Source of the DNA: Vogesella indigofera
GTDB taxonomy: Bacteria; Pseudomonadota; Gammaproteobacteria; Burkholderiales; Chromobacteriaceae
DNA: 64,000 nucleotides
Direction: 5' to 3'
Assembly: GCF_003633895.1 (NCBI RefSeq)
Contig: NZ_RBID01000011.1
Coordinates: forward strand, 434,001-498,000
The notes beneath the pieces are model-generated. The model was not told the DNA's origin and made no database searches. It worked only from the letters and a program-made list of their open reading frames with translations. Each line of letters starts with the position of its first letter. The first letter of the stretch is position 1. Both the position numbers and the translations under genes were made by a program. Positions 51,859 through 60,210 of this stretch are shown piece by piece.

Positions 51859-53766
51859 CTAGAGTGCGTGTACGATTTCGGCAGCGCTGGGTGCACTGGT
51901 CAGCGCAGCATGGCGTTGCATCACCTGCGCCAGCGTCCATTGTCCCCACAGGAAGTGATGCCGGTTGCTGTTGTGCTGTCGGTAGTCGGCAATGGTTCTG
52001 GCAATGAATGCGCCATTCAGCCCGGCCGAGGCGCTGGGGTGCTCCAGCTGCAGCGCATCGTCGCGCAGCCACCTGGCAATCGGCACCGCAAAACCCTGTT
52101 TCGGCCGGTGCAGGATGTCCTGCGGCAGGATCTGTGCCAGAGCCTTTTTCAGGATGTACTTCGTTTCGCCATGGCGCAGCTTGTATTCTGAAGGGATTTT
52201 CCTTGCCAGATCAACGACATTGATGTCCAGGAAGGGGGAGCGCACTTCCAGTGAATGCATCATGCTGGCGCGATCGACCTTGGCGAGAATGTCGTCCTGC
52301 AGATAGATATCGGTGAAAAACTGCAGGCTGCGGTCGACCAGATTGTGCTGGCTGCAGCGCTCCCACGCAGCGATGGCCTCCGAGAACACCTCTTCCAGAT
52401 CGACCGGCTCCATAAAGCACTCGGCGAGCGCGGCATCGTCCAGCGGGCACATCCAGCTTGGGTGCCACAGCCGGGGTGGATGGCTCAGCCCCTGCAAGGT
52501 TCGCTTGAGCTTGAAGTCCAGGCTCATGTAACCATCGCCGACCGGCAGGCGATTGGCCAACAGGCGGATGGCCTCGTGCAGCGGGCCCGGCACCAGTTTC
52601 TGGTAATAATTGGCCCAGCGCAGCGCCCGGAACGGCGCGTAACCGGCAAACAGCTCGTCGGCGCCGTCACCGCCCAAGGCAACGGTGACATGGCGCCGCG
52701 CATGCTGGCACAGCAGGCTGGTGGGCAGCAGCGAGCTATCGGCTAGCGGCTCGTCCAGCTTGCCGGTGATGGCGGGTAACAGGCTGCGCGCGACGTCCAG
52801 CGACAGGATGGCTTCATGATGGCGGGTGCCCAGCAAGACGGCGACGCGCCGCGCGTGTGCGGATTCGTCGAAGCCGGCGACATCGAAGCCGATATTGAAG
52901 GTTTGCAGCTGCCCTGCACCGCTTTGTCGGGCTGCCAGCGCGGCGACGGCGGAAGAATCGATGCCGCCGCTGAGAAACACGCCGAGCGGCACATCGGCGA
53001 CCAAGCGGCAGGCCACGGCGTTGTTAAGCCGTTCTAACAGCTCCTCTTGCCATTGCTTTTCAATCCCGGCCGGGCGGGCCTCCGCCGGCTCCAGCACGAA
53101 GGACCAGTAACGGGAAAGACGCAAGCTGCCGCTGTCGAGAGTGAATACCAGCGAGCAGCCGGCCGGCAGCTTGTGGATGGCGTGGTATGGCGTGTTGGGG
53201 GCCGGCAGGTAGCCGTAGGCAATGTATTTGTGGATCGCCGCGCGTGACACGGTGGCGGTCACTGCCGGATGGCACAGCAAGGCGGTCAGCTCGGAGGCAA
53301 AGACAAAGCTGCCCTGCTGCAGTGTGTAATAGAACGGTTTTTTGCCGAAACGGTCTCGGCTGCAGAACAGCCGCGCCTGACGGCGGTCATACAGCGCGAA
53401 CGCCCACATGCCGTTCAGGCGACTGGTCAGCGCCTCGCCCCACTCGCGGTAGCCGTGCAGCAATACTTCCGTGTCCGAGTGGTCGGTCAGAAACACATGG
53501 CCGGCCTGCTCCAGCTCGGTGCGCAGCTCGCGATAATTGTAGATCTCGCCATTGAACACCACGCCCAGTGCGCCATCGGCGGTCCACATCGGCTGCTGGC
53601 CGCCGGCCAGATCGAGAATCGCCAGCCGGCGATGCCCGAGATAGACGCCCTGCGCCGGGTCTGTCCAATAGCCGACACCGTCCGGCCCGCGATGGATGAT
53701 TTCGTTGCTCATCCGCTCCAGGTCCTGTCGCGTACCGGTGCCTACAAATCCGACGATTCCACACAT
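51859..53766 (-). CDS. asnB: AsnB-type glutamine-dependent amidotransferase
   Basis: 635 residues. The catalytic N-terminal cysteine is in MCGIVGFVGTGTRQDLERMS, so the start must be at 53766. Class-II glutaminase domain (IIHRGPDGVGYW, VVFNGEIYNYRELR) and synthetase domain with PP-loop GVFLSGGIDSSAVAALA. Several AsnB homologues in glycan clusters amidate sugar acids or act on unusual substrates rather than making asparagine; this gene is last in a glycosyltransferase/methyltransferase operon, so such a role is possible. Overlaps the previous gene by 25 bases. Confidence 0.88.
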   Translation of the reverse strand: MCGIVGFVGTGTRQDLERMSNEIIHRGPDGVGYWTDPAQGVYLGHRRLAILDLAGGQQPMWTADGALGVVFNGEIYNYRELRTELEQAGHVFLTDHSDTEVLLHGYREWGEALTSRLNGMWAFALYDRRQARLFCSRDRFGKKPFYYTLQQGSFVFASELTALLCHPAVTATVSRAAIHKYIAYGYLPAPNTPYHAIHKLPAGCSLVFTLDSGSLRLSRYWSFVLEPAEARPAGIEKQWQEELLERLNNAVACRLVADVPLGVFLSGGIDSSAVAALAARQSGAGQLQTFNIGFDVAGFDESAHARRVAVLLGTRHHEAILSLDVARSLLPAITGKLDEPLADSSLLPTSLLCQHARRHVTVALGGDGADELFAGYAPFRALRWANYYQKLVPGPLHEAIRLLANRLPVGDGYMSLDFKLKRTLQGLSHPPRLWHPSWMCPLDDAALAECFMEPVDLEEVFSEAIAAWERCSQHNLVDRSLQFFTDIYLQDDILAKVDRASMMHSLEVRSPFLDINVVDLARKIPSEYKLRHGETKYILKKALAQILPQDILHRPKQGFAVPIARWLRDDALQLEHPSASAGLNGAFIARTIADYRQHNSNRHHFLWGQWTLAQVMQRHAALTSAPSAAEIVHAL

Positions 53767-54731
53767 CTGGCCGCCCTCGTTGCACACCGTGCCTTGATAT
53801 TGAGCGTCTTGCCAACCAGATACACGCTCTTGCCCTGGGCTTCGTAGTAAGTGCGGATCAGCAGTTCCGCCAGCAGCCCCATCAGGATGCACATGAAGCC
53901 GGTCACCCCGGTCATCACCACCAGCAGCGGCAGCGGAGTCGAAATGAAGGACACCCCTTCCACCAGTTTCAGGTACACGGCCCAGCCACCGGTGAGCAGG
54001 CTGATCAGCAGGATGAACAGGCCGGCGGCGCCAAAAAGATACATCGGCTTGCCGGCGTATTTGGACAGGAAGTTCACCACCATCAGGTCGAGGATCACCT
54101 TGACGATGCGGCCCAAGCCATATTTGGAAACACCATTCTGCCGCGGGTGGTGCAACACTGGGATCTCGGCAATGCGGGCGCCAAACCAGCTGGCGTAAAT
54201 CGGGATGAAACGGTGCATTTCACCGTACAGGCGTACGCCCTTGATCACGTCTTTCCGGTACGCCTTCAGCGAACAACCATAGTCATGCAGGTGCACGCCG
54301 GAAATCGACGAAATCATGCGGTTGGCGACGCGGCTGACAAGGTTGCGCTTGATCGGGCTGTCCTTGCGGTCTTGCCGCCAGCCGGACACCACGTCAAACC
54401 CCTGCTCCAGCTTGTCCAGCAAACGCGGAATATCCTCGGGGTCGTTCTGCATGTCGCCATCCATCGGGATGATGATGTGGCCTTCCGCGTAATCGACCCC
54501 CGCCATCATCGCTGCGGTCTGGCCAAAATTGCGGCAGAACTTGATCACCTTCACGCACGGGTCTCTTGCGGCCAACTCTTCCAGTCGCTCCTGGCTGCCG
54601 TCCGTGCTGCCATCGTTGATGAAGATCAGCTCCCATGGCTGCTCCAGCTTTTGCAGTACCACTACCGCCTGCTCGTAAAGCGCGACCAGATTGTCGGCCT
54701 CGTTATACACCGGCACGATAACGGAAATCAT
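53742..54731 (-). CDS. polyprenyl-phosphate GT2 glycosyltransferase
   Basis: 329-residue membrane glycosyltransferase of the DPM1/ArnC/GtrB type. MISVIVPVYNEADNLVALYE at the start, nucleotide/metal motif IPMDGDMQNDPEDIP, VSGWRQDRKDSPIKR, and two C-terminal membrane helices (MYLFGAAGLFILLISLLTGG and LPLLVVMTGVTGFMCILMGL). It should load a sugar on undecaprenyl phosphate. Paired with the SMR-type gene, as ArnC is with ArnE/F. Confidence 0.9.
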   Translation of the reverse strand: MISVIVPVYNEADNLVALYEQAVVVLQKLEQPWELIFINDGSTDGSQERLEELAARDPCVKVIKFCRNFGQTAAMMAGVDYAEGHIIIPMDGDMQNDPEDIPRLLDKLEQGFDVVSGWRQDRKDSPIKRNLVSRVANRMISSISGVHLHDYGCSLKAYRKDVIKGVRLYGEMHRFIPIYASWFGARIAEIPVLHHPRQNGVSKYGLGRIVKVILDLMVVNFLSKYAGKPMYLFGAAGLFILLISLLTGGWAVYLKLVEGVSFISTPLPLLVVMTGVTGFMCILMGLLAELLIRTYYEAQGKSVYLVGKTLNIKARCATRAARCVESSDL

Positions 54732-54783
54732 GAGCACCTCCCCGTTCCAGGATGGCACAAGCAATAAACCGCAGAATGGCTGC

Positions 54784-55137
54784 TCAGAAACTGGATTTCC
54801 CGACCAGCAATATCCCGCAGAAAATCAGAAAAATGCCCAATGCCCTGGTAGCATCAATTGGCTCACCCAGAAAAAAATGCGCCGCCATGATCACGGCAAC
54901 AAACTGGATGGCGGCAAAGGATTGCGCGACATTCAACGGTAATTTGGTCAGTACCAGAATGTAAAAGCACGCCGCCAACCCGAAAAAAACAAAGCCGAAC
55001 AGGATTTTGATATTGAACAGCTCGATCAGGCTGTTACCGGATTTTTCTGCCCCGGATTTCAGCAAAAGGTTGGCCGCAACCGTCATGGCGACCATGATTA
55101 TGTAATAAATGAATAATCGCATTTTTGTTGTGCTCAT
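54784..55137 (-). CDS. SMR/EamA-type small membrane transporter
   Basis: 117 residues and four predicted helices (LFIYYIIMVAMTVAANLLL; ILFGFVFFGLAACFYILVL; VAQSFAAIQFVAVIMAAHFF; ALGIFLIFCGILLV). The size and position match flippase-like subunits such as ArnE/ArnF that move lipid-linked sugars, although multidrug SMR proteins look similar. The start MSTTKMRLF overlaps the upstream stop by four bases. Contains a GTTGGCCGCA copy. Confidence 0.8.
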   Translation of the reverse strand: MSTTKMRLFIYYIIMVAMTVAANLLLKSGAEKSGNSLIELFNIKILFGFVFFGLAACFYILVLTKLPLNVAQSFAAIQFVAVIMAAHFFLGEPIDATRALGIFLIFCGILLVGKSSF

Positions 55138-56069
55138 CCCGGTTTTTCCGCCATGCCGATAACGATCAATCCGTAGCGCCGGAAAGCATGCAGGCTGGTG
55201 ATGGCGTGATCCAGCTTTGCGGCCAACCTTGTGATCCCGCGTATGCCGGGGATATGGCGGAATGCCCTGTTGAAAACCAGCACATCGCTGTTCATCAGCA
55301 GGCAATAACCGAAAAAGCCATAGGTTTGCCAGGTCTTGAGCACAAAGCCGGCATTTTCAAGGGGCGGCACCGTTTCCCGGTACAGCAGCGGTCGCTCGGT
55401 TTTATCGTCCAGCGACGGCGACAGGCGGTAAATCAGCGCGCGCAGCCAGCGCCAAAGGAAAAAATCACTGACCGGCTCGCGCCAGTAGAAACGGCCGTTC
55501 GGTTTCAAGATCCGGAATACCTCGCGAAACAGCTGCTGCCGGTCATTGACGTGGTGAATGCCACCGATGATGAAAACACTGTCGAACAGGTCGTCTGCCA
55601 GCGGCAAGCGGGTGGCGTCGCCTTGTACAAAACAGTATTGCTCGGCATCCAGCAGACTGGTTTTGGCCGCTTCCAGCATCGACAACGAGATATCGATGCC
55701 CAGCCCGGTGCCGACCTTGTTGCCCAGCAGGCGGAATGCCTCTCCACTGCCGCAGCAGATCTCGGCGGTACTGCCCAAGCTGGCCTCGGCGGCGATGTCG
55801 AGAAAGGCGCGGTCAAGGTAGGCCGCATACTCTTGCGTATGCGGGTAGCCGAGATTGTTGATATAGATGCCGGCAATTTTCTCGAAATGGGCTTGCTGCC
55901 GCCTGGCGTCGTCGGTGCAGAAGTGTTCTGCAAACAGCGGCACACCGGAGGGGCTGATCCGGTAGTGCAGGCTGCCGTCGCGGCTGGCCAGCCCATGGTC
56001 GCCTTGCTGCAACGGCGCGCCCGAAAGCGGGCAACGCAGCATGGTCATGAACTTTTCGGCGATCTGCAT
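55134..56069 (-). CDS. SAM-dependent methyltransferase with Trm112-like N terminus
   Basis: 311 residues. N-terminal segment MLRCPLSGAPLQQGDHGLAS resembles a zinc-poor Trm112-like region, followed by a class-I SAM fold (TAEICCGSGEAFRLLGNKVG, GLGIDISLSMLEAAKTS, QGDATRLPLADDLFD, IIGGIHHVNDRQQLF). The substrate is probably a sugar or lipid-linked glycan, by context only. Confidence 0.82.
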   Translation of the reverse strand: MQIAEKFMTMLRCPLSGAPLQQGDHGLASRDGSLHYRISPSGVPLFAEHFCTDDARRQQAHFEKIAGIYINNLGYPHTQEYAAYLDRAFLDIAAEASLGSTAEICCGSGEAFRLLGNKVGTGLGIDISLSMLEAAKTSLLDAEQYCFVQGDATRLPLADDLFDSVFIIGGIHHVNDRQQLFREVFRILKPNGRFYWREPVSDFFLWRWLRALIYRLSPSLDDKTERPLLYRETVPPLENAGFVLKTWQTYGFFGYCLLMNSDVLVFNRAFRHIPGIRGITRLAAKLDHAITSLHAFRRYGLIVIGMAEKPG

Positions 56070-56071
56070 CG

Positions 56072-56896
56072 CTATGCCTCCTTGCGCTTGCCGCCAAACT
56101 TCCAGGAGTTGCCATTTCTCATGATGATATAGGTGCTGTGCTGGTCAATATCGGCATGGCCGGCCAGCCAGGATTCAATCGTCGCCCTATTGATATAGAC
56201 AGTTTGCGGGGTGACCAGCTGGTCAAAGGCGACATGCCTGAAAAAGCGGAAGTCACGATTACTGATCCAGCGGCAGTACTGGTATAGCGGCAGCTTTTCC
56301 ACTCCGCTGATGCCGGCCAGGGCCGCGACTGTTTTGGCATAAAGGAAAAACGGCACCGCCAGCGGAGTCGCCACGCCGTATTTGGTCAGCCACCACGGCA
56401 GGTGCGACGTTATCTTGCGCAACGGGTCAACCAGCTTGATGATCAGGTTGTTGCCCTCTTCCGCGTAGACCCAGCAATGAAAGCGGCCACCGGGTTTGAC
56501 ATTACGGATCACCGCGTCGAAGCCTTCCTTGGGGCAATCCAGGTGATGCAGCACCCCGATGGAGTAGACCAGGTCGTAGCCCGCGCCGCTAAAGGCGGTC
56601 ATGTCACTTTTCGTGATTTTCCAGTTTTCCTCCGCCCTGCCCGCCAGATTCTTGCAGGCGGAAAGAATGGCATCGCCTAGGTCCACTCCTTCGACAAAAG
56701 CCGGTTTCCAATCCAGCAGGTGCAGCATCTGGCTGCCATTGCCGCACCCCAACTCCAGCACCTGGCGCCCGGCGACATCGGCCGCGGTGAGCGGACTCAT
56801 CCAGTCCGTAAACTGGTCGCGGGTATAAACGGAGCCGGCTGGCAGGTTGTTCCAGGAGTTGGCAAAGGCATCGGCGGTTCTCTGGTCGGTCAACAT
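56072..56896 (-). CDS. SAM-dependent methyltransferase
   Basis: 274 residues. Class-I fold motifs: GRQVLELGCGNGSQMLHLLD, VEGVDLGDAILSACKNLA, TAFSGAGYDLVYSIGVLHHLD and PGGRFHCWVYAEEG. The C-terminal third is family-specific (YINRATIESWLAGHADIDQH). Second methyltransferase of the same operon with two-base spacing to the next. Substrate unknown, likely glycan-related. Confidence 0.83.
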   Translation of the reverse strand: MLTDQRTADAFANSWNNLPAGSVYTRDQFTDWMSPLTAADVAGRQVLELGCGNGSQMLHLLDWKPAFVEGVDLGDAILSACKNLAGRAEENWKITKSDMTAFSGAGYDLVYSIGVLHHLDCPKEGFDAVIRNVKPGGRFHCWVYAEEGNNLIIKLVDPLRKITSHLPWWLTKYGVATPLAVPFFLYAKTVAALAGISGVEKLPLYQYCRWISNRDFRFFRHVAFDQLVTPQTVYINRATIESWLAGHADIDQHSTYIIMRNGNSWKFGGKRKEA

Positions 56897-56899
56897 GAA

Positions 56900-58510
56900 T
56901 CACCCCTCGCTTTCATTGCTTGATGAAAGTGCAATGCTTCCCATGTCATGTGTTTGCAAGCCCGGAGCGTACTGCTTGATCAATTGCTGAAACCTGGCGG
57001 TGTCTTTCAGCAGCACCGAGTGCTTGCCATCATCAAAAACCAGCTTGAAGTCACCGTTGTTCAGCAACAGCTGCCTTAGCGGCGACAGGTTTTCACACAG
57101 CACGTAGTCAATATTGTGTTTGTAGAAATACTGCTTCCAGTTGCTGCCGCCACGGTACATCTCCCGGTATTCGGTGATGAATGACTTCGGATAGATATCC
57201 GTTCTGCCGTAGATGAAGACTTGCTGCCGGGGATAGAGCCGGTAAATCAGATAGCCACCGTAATGATAGGTGTTGAACATATTGCCGCGGATGTTGTGCT
57301 TGATGACAAAGTCAGTTGCCGCAACGGGCAGGATTCGCGACACAGCCATGCTGTTGTGTTCTTTTCTGCTTGGGTAAAGCAGCAGGATTGAAAATAGCGA
57401 CGCAATCAGCAGCAACCAGTTTGCCAGTGGCGCACTACCGCCGACCTGTTTGTTACCGGCAGTCATAATGCGGTGAGCAAAGGCTGAGAAGCCGGATTTT
57501 GGCGTGTAGTCCGGTTGCTTGAATATCCTGGCGAGTGATAAATCCTGGCAAAAGATGGAAAAAAACGGCGCCATCACCAATGCGGCCAACGGGATGTTGC
57601 GAACAGAAAAGAACGCCCCACCAATAAAAACCAGGGAAACGCCAAGCTCGGTTAAATCCGGTTTTTTTCTTGCGTAAATCATGTTCATGAAAAACAGAAA
57701 TATGACCACCAGAAAATATTGAAAGAATGGCTTGTGAAAGCTGGGGGATTGCCACTCGCTGATGAACTGGGTATCACCAGAAGAAACGATTGCGTGATAG
57801 GGATATAACCAGTATTGCCAGCCATGCGGGTTAATGGCAGTGGCCAGAAATCCTGCTATGGCAATAAGGCTTAGTTTTTTCAATCGCCTGGTTTCAATGC
57901 GGCCAACGTTGTCCACCAGTAAATGATGGCTCCACTCCGCGACAAGAAAAACCGCCAGCAAAACCAGACCGATAAAAAAACCGCCATGCGCATTGGCCCA
58001 GATTGCCATCATTAACGGAATGAAAATCAGGCCGCGATCGGATGCCCGGTATTTGAACATGAACAGTTGATGCAGCAGGATCGCGAAAAACAGGAAGGTA
58101 AAAATATGGGGCCGAGGTGCAATGGCCCCCATTGTGGCGCAGAACAGCATCACCACCAGAATGGCCTTGCCTTCATCTTTAAGTTGTTCATGGCAGGTTT
58201 TGTAGGTGATAAACCAGCACAGGGCGTAAACCAGCGCGGTAATGGCAGCGACGCCAGTCAAGCCGGCCTGTTGATACAGTAAATAGAAAATGGCCTGACT
58301 CAGCCATTCGGAAAGCACCCAGGAATGGCCGGAATTGGTATAGGTGAAAACGTCATGCCATGGCAGCTGTGCCGTGGTGACAATCAACTCGCCTGTTTTC
58401 AGGTGCCAGTAGAAATCAGGGTCTTCAAACTTGGGAAACAGCAGCATTATTGTAAACACAATAATGAAAATGGCAGTAGAAGGTGTTAGTCCGGCTCTTG
58501 TGTAGGCCAT
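56900..58510 (-). CDS. multi-spanning membrane protein, GT-C-like
   Basis: 536 residues with about ten hydrophobic segments and a soluble C-terminal region of about 110 residues. An early extracytoplasmic loop carries acidic and aromatic residues (FEDPDFYWHLKTGELIVTTA) followed by NSGHSWVLSEWLSQ, a layout seen in GT-C glycosyltransferases and oligosaccharyltransferase-like enzymes. It is first in the leftward operon and is more AT-rich than the housekeeping genes. It could transfer the lipid-linked sugar to a protein or polysaccharide. Role inferred from topology and context. Confidence 0.7.
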   Translation of the reverse strand: MAYTRAGLTPSTAIFIIVFTIMLLFPKFEDPDFYWHLKTGELIVTTAQLPWHDVFTYTNSGHSWVLSEWLSQAIFYLLYQQAGLTGVAAITALVYALCWFITYKTCHEQLKDEGKAILVVMLFCATMGAIAPRPHIFTFLFFAILLHQLFMFKYRASDRGLIFIPLMMAIWANAHGGFFIGLVLLAVFLVAEWSHHLLVDNVGRIETRRLKKLSLIAIAGFLATAINPHGWQYWLYPYHAIVSSGDTQFISEWQSPSFHKPFFQYFLVVIFLFFMNMIYARKKPDLTELGVSLVFIGGAFFSVRNIPLAALVMAPFFSIFCQDLSLARIFKQPDYTPKSGFSAFAHRIMTAGNKQVGGSAPLANWLLLIASLFSILLLYPSRKEHNSMAVSRILPVAATDFVIKHNIRGNMFNTYHYGGYLIYRLYPRQQVFIYGRTDIYPKSFITEYREMYRGGSNWKQYFYKHNIDYVLCENLSPLRQLLLNNGDFKLVFDDGKHSVLLKDTARFQQLIKQYAPGLQTHDMGSIALSSSNESEG

Positions 58511-58700
58511 GATTTAAATTCCCCCTATCGGCTTTACGCAAAGACTAACAAGTGCTTTTTTCTATACTCCGAGGTGCACTATAGGCGATGTCATACAATT
58601 TGCAATTGTTTGACTTTGCGGTGCCGGTGATCTAAAGCCGTATGTATGGCATTGCTTATCGAATGAATTTATCTGAACCGATGCTCACCAGGGGCTGATC

Positions 58701-58895
58701 ATGAACAAGTATAGCCGTCACTTGCGTTTGTTTTTGGTTAACGAGGATGGCGTGACCGCCATGGAGTACGCCCTGCTGGGAGCACTCATTGCCGTGGTCA
58801 TTATTGCGTCTGTTACTGGCGTCGGATTGAATGTTCAGGCCTTGTTTCTGAACGTGGCCGACCAGGTTGAAGCCGTAGCCGCAGATGTCCTGTGA
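58701..58895 (+). CDS. Flp-type pilin 1
   Basis: 64-residue type IVb prepilin. Short basic leader, then the Flp processing motif EDGVTAMEYALLGALIAVVI: cleavage after glycine leaves a hydrophobic N-terminal helix with the conserved Glu at position +5. AGGGG precedes the start. First gene of the Flp/Tad locus and divergent from the glycan operon. Confidence 0.92.
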   Translation: MNKYSRHLRLFLVNEDGVTAMEYALLGALIAVVIIASVTGVGLNVQALFLNVADQVEAVAADVL

Positions 58896-59229
58896 TTAGC
58901 TGGTACGTCATTAGCGTAAATTACATATGCATTATATTTTTTAATAAAAAATGCAGTTGGCAATTACTTGATAAGAATCGTTGGTTATTGGCTGGCGTGT
59001 AAATTGAAATTTTTCTTGTTAGCCGCTAATGGTGTACTAACATAATGTTTAAGCTGCCATTGGTTGTAATTTAATGTGCGGTGCAGTATTTGTTTTGAGT
59101 ATTCTGGCAGAAGGTCAGTATGCTTGGTCTGTTTGGAATGCTTGAACAAGGCATGCGTCATGTCTCGTTGGCGCAAAATGGACGGCAGTCGTTGCTGCCA
59201 CAGGTTCAATTTCCATGGAGGTGTTGGAA
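58896..59229. other. AT-rich gap between the two pilin genes
   Basis: 334 bases, markedly AT-rich. An AT hairpin (TGCATT...AATGCA, about 58928-58956) may attenuate transcription after the first pilin. No gene or known RNA recognised. It may carry a separate promoter for the second pilin. Confidence 0.5.
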
Positions 59230-59415
59230 ATGGATAAGCTTGCATTGACATTCAAACGTTTCATCCAGGAAGAAGATGGTGTAACAGCCATTGAATATGG
59301 CTTGATTGCCGCCCTGATCGCCGTGGTGATTATTGCTTCGGTTGGTGCTGTGGGTGAAAACCTGGAATTGGTATTCAACAACATTGCAGCCGAACTGGCC
59401 GCTGCCTTGGCTTGA
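59230..59415 (+). CDS. flp: Flp-type pilin 2
   Basis: 61 residues (MDKLALTFKRFIQEEDG, then VTAIEYGLIAALIAVVII). The glycine cleavage site and Glu+5 match the Flp consensus better than pilin 1. GGAG lies nine bases before ATG 59230; an in-frame ATG at 59215 lacks a ribosome site. Probably the major Flp pilin, paralogous to the first. Confidence 0.93.
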   Translation: MDKLALTFKRFIQEEDGVTAIEYGLIAALIAVVIIASVGAVGENLELVFNNIAAELAAALA

Positions 59416-59448
59416 CGTTGGTCATTCTCCAAGGGGAAATAATTGGCA

Positions 59449-60021
59449 ATGATTTTCATCTGGCTGGCCTGGATAGCTGCCATTGGAGTCGGTCTTCTGT
59501 TCGGGGCGAGGTTGGGTCTGCTTGCTGGATTCCTCCTCGCTGCCGTTTTTACCGATATGAAAGCCAGAAAAATCCCGAACAGACTAGTCCTCGCCGGTAT
59601 TGTCATTGGCTTGCTGGCGCAGGCATTTTTGCTGGATGGTGAAGGCATTTTTTCAGCCCTCAAGGGGCTGGCATTCGGATTCGGATTGTTCCTGCCGCTT
59701 TATCTGTTACGTGTCATGGGGGCGGGAGATGTCAAATTAATGGCACTGGTTGGCTGTTTTACCGGTTCGCCAGCGATCTTTGGTGTCGTGTTATGTACCT
59801 TGTTGGCCGGTGGTGTGTTGTCTCTCGTATTCGCTTTGAAGTTGAAAATGGCACGTCAAATGTTGAGTAACAGCATATTCATGGTGCTGCCGGGCGCTGC
59901 CAAAATCGCTGGCGATAAGCTATCGGCTAACCCTGCGGGCGTGAATTCTGTGGGGACGCTACCTTATGCCATGGCTATTGCCGTGGGTACGGCTGGTTAT
60001 CTGATTTGGCAAGGAATTTGA
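59449..60021 (+). CDS. cpaA: prepilin peptidase (TadV/CpaA, A24 family)
   Basis: 190-residue membrane aspartyl protease that matures Flp prepilins. First catalytic aspartate in VFTDMKARKIPN, second in the GAGDVKLMALVG motif. No N-terminal methylase domain, as usual for TadV/CpaA. The ATG 59449 was chosen over a TTG two codons upstream because of spacing from AAGGGGAA. Confidence 0.93.
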   Translation: MIFIWLAWIAAIGVGLLFGARLGLLAGFLLAAVFTDMKARKIPNRLVLAGIVIGLLAQAFLLDGEGIFSALKGLAFGFGLFLPLYLLRVMGAGDVKLMALVGCFTGSPAIFGVVLCTLLAGGVLSLVFALKLKMARQMLSNSIFMVLPGAAKIAGDKLSANPAGVNSVGTLPYAMAIAVGTAGYLIWQGI

Positions 60022-60210
60022 TTTGGTTGGTTGTGATTTTTAAAATAAATTCTCATTGCCAGATCAATGCGCCTGCTAACGCTGGCGCTGTTTTGTTGTG
60101 CTTGTTTGTTAGCGATTGATTATCGAAAAATTATCCTTGGTTAATGGTTTTTGCTGGGCTATATCTCATTGCATAAATACCCGGTTCGGTTTTTATGTTG
60201 GCGAGGAGTG

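Noticed and set aside
59030-59060. dif-like string ACTAACATAATGTTTAAG upstream of the second pilin
   Set aside because: Only one arm fits, and the spacer and second arm do not; probably chance in AT-rich DNA.
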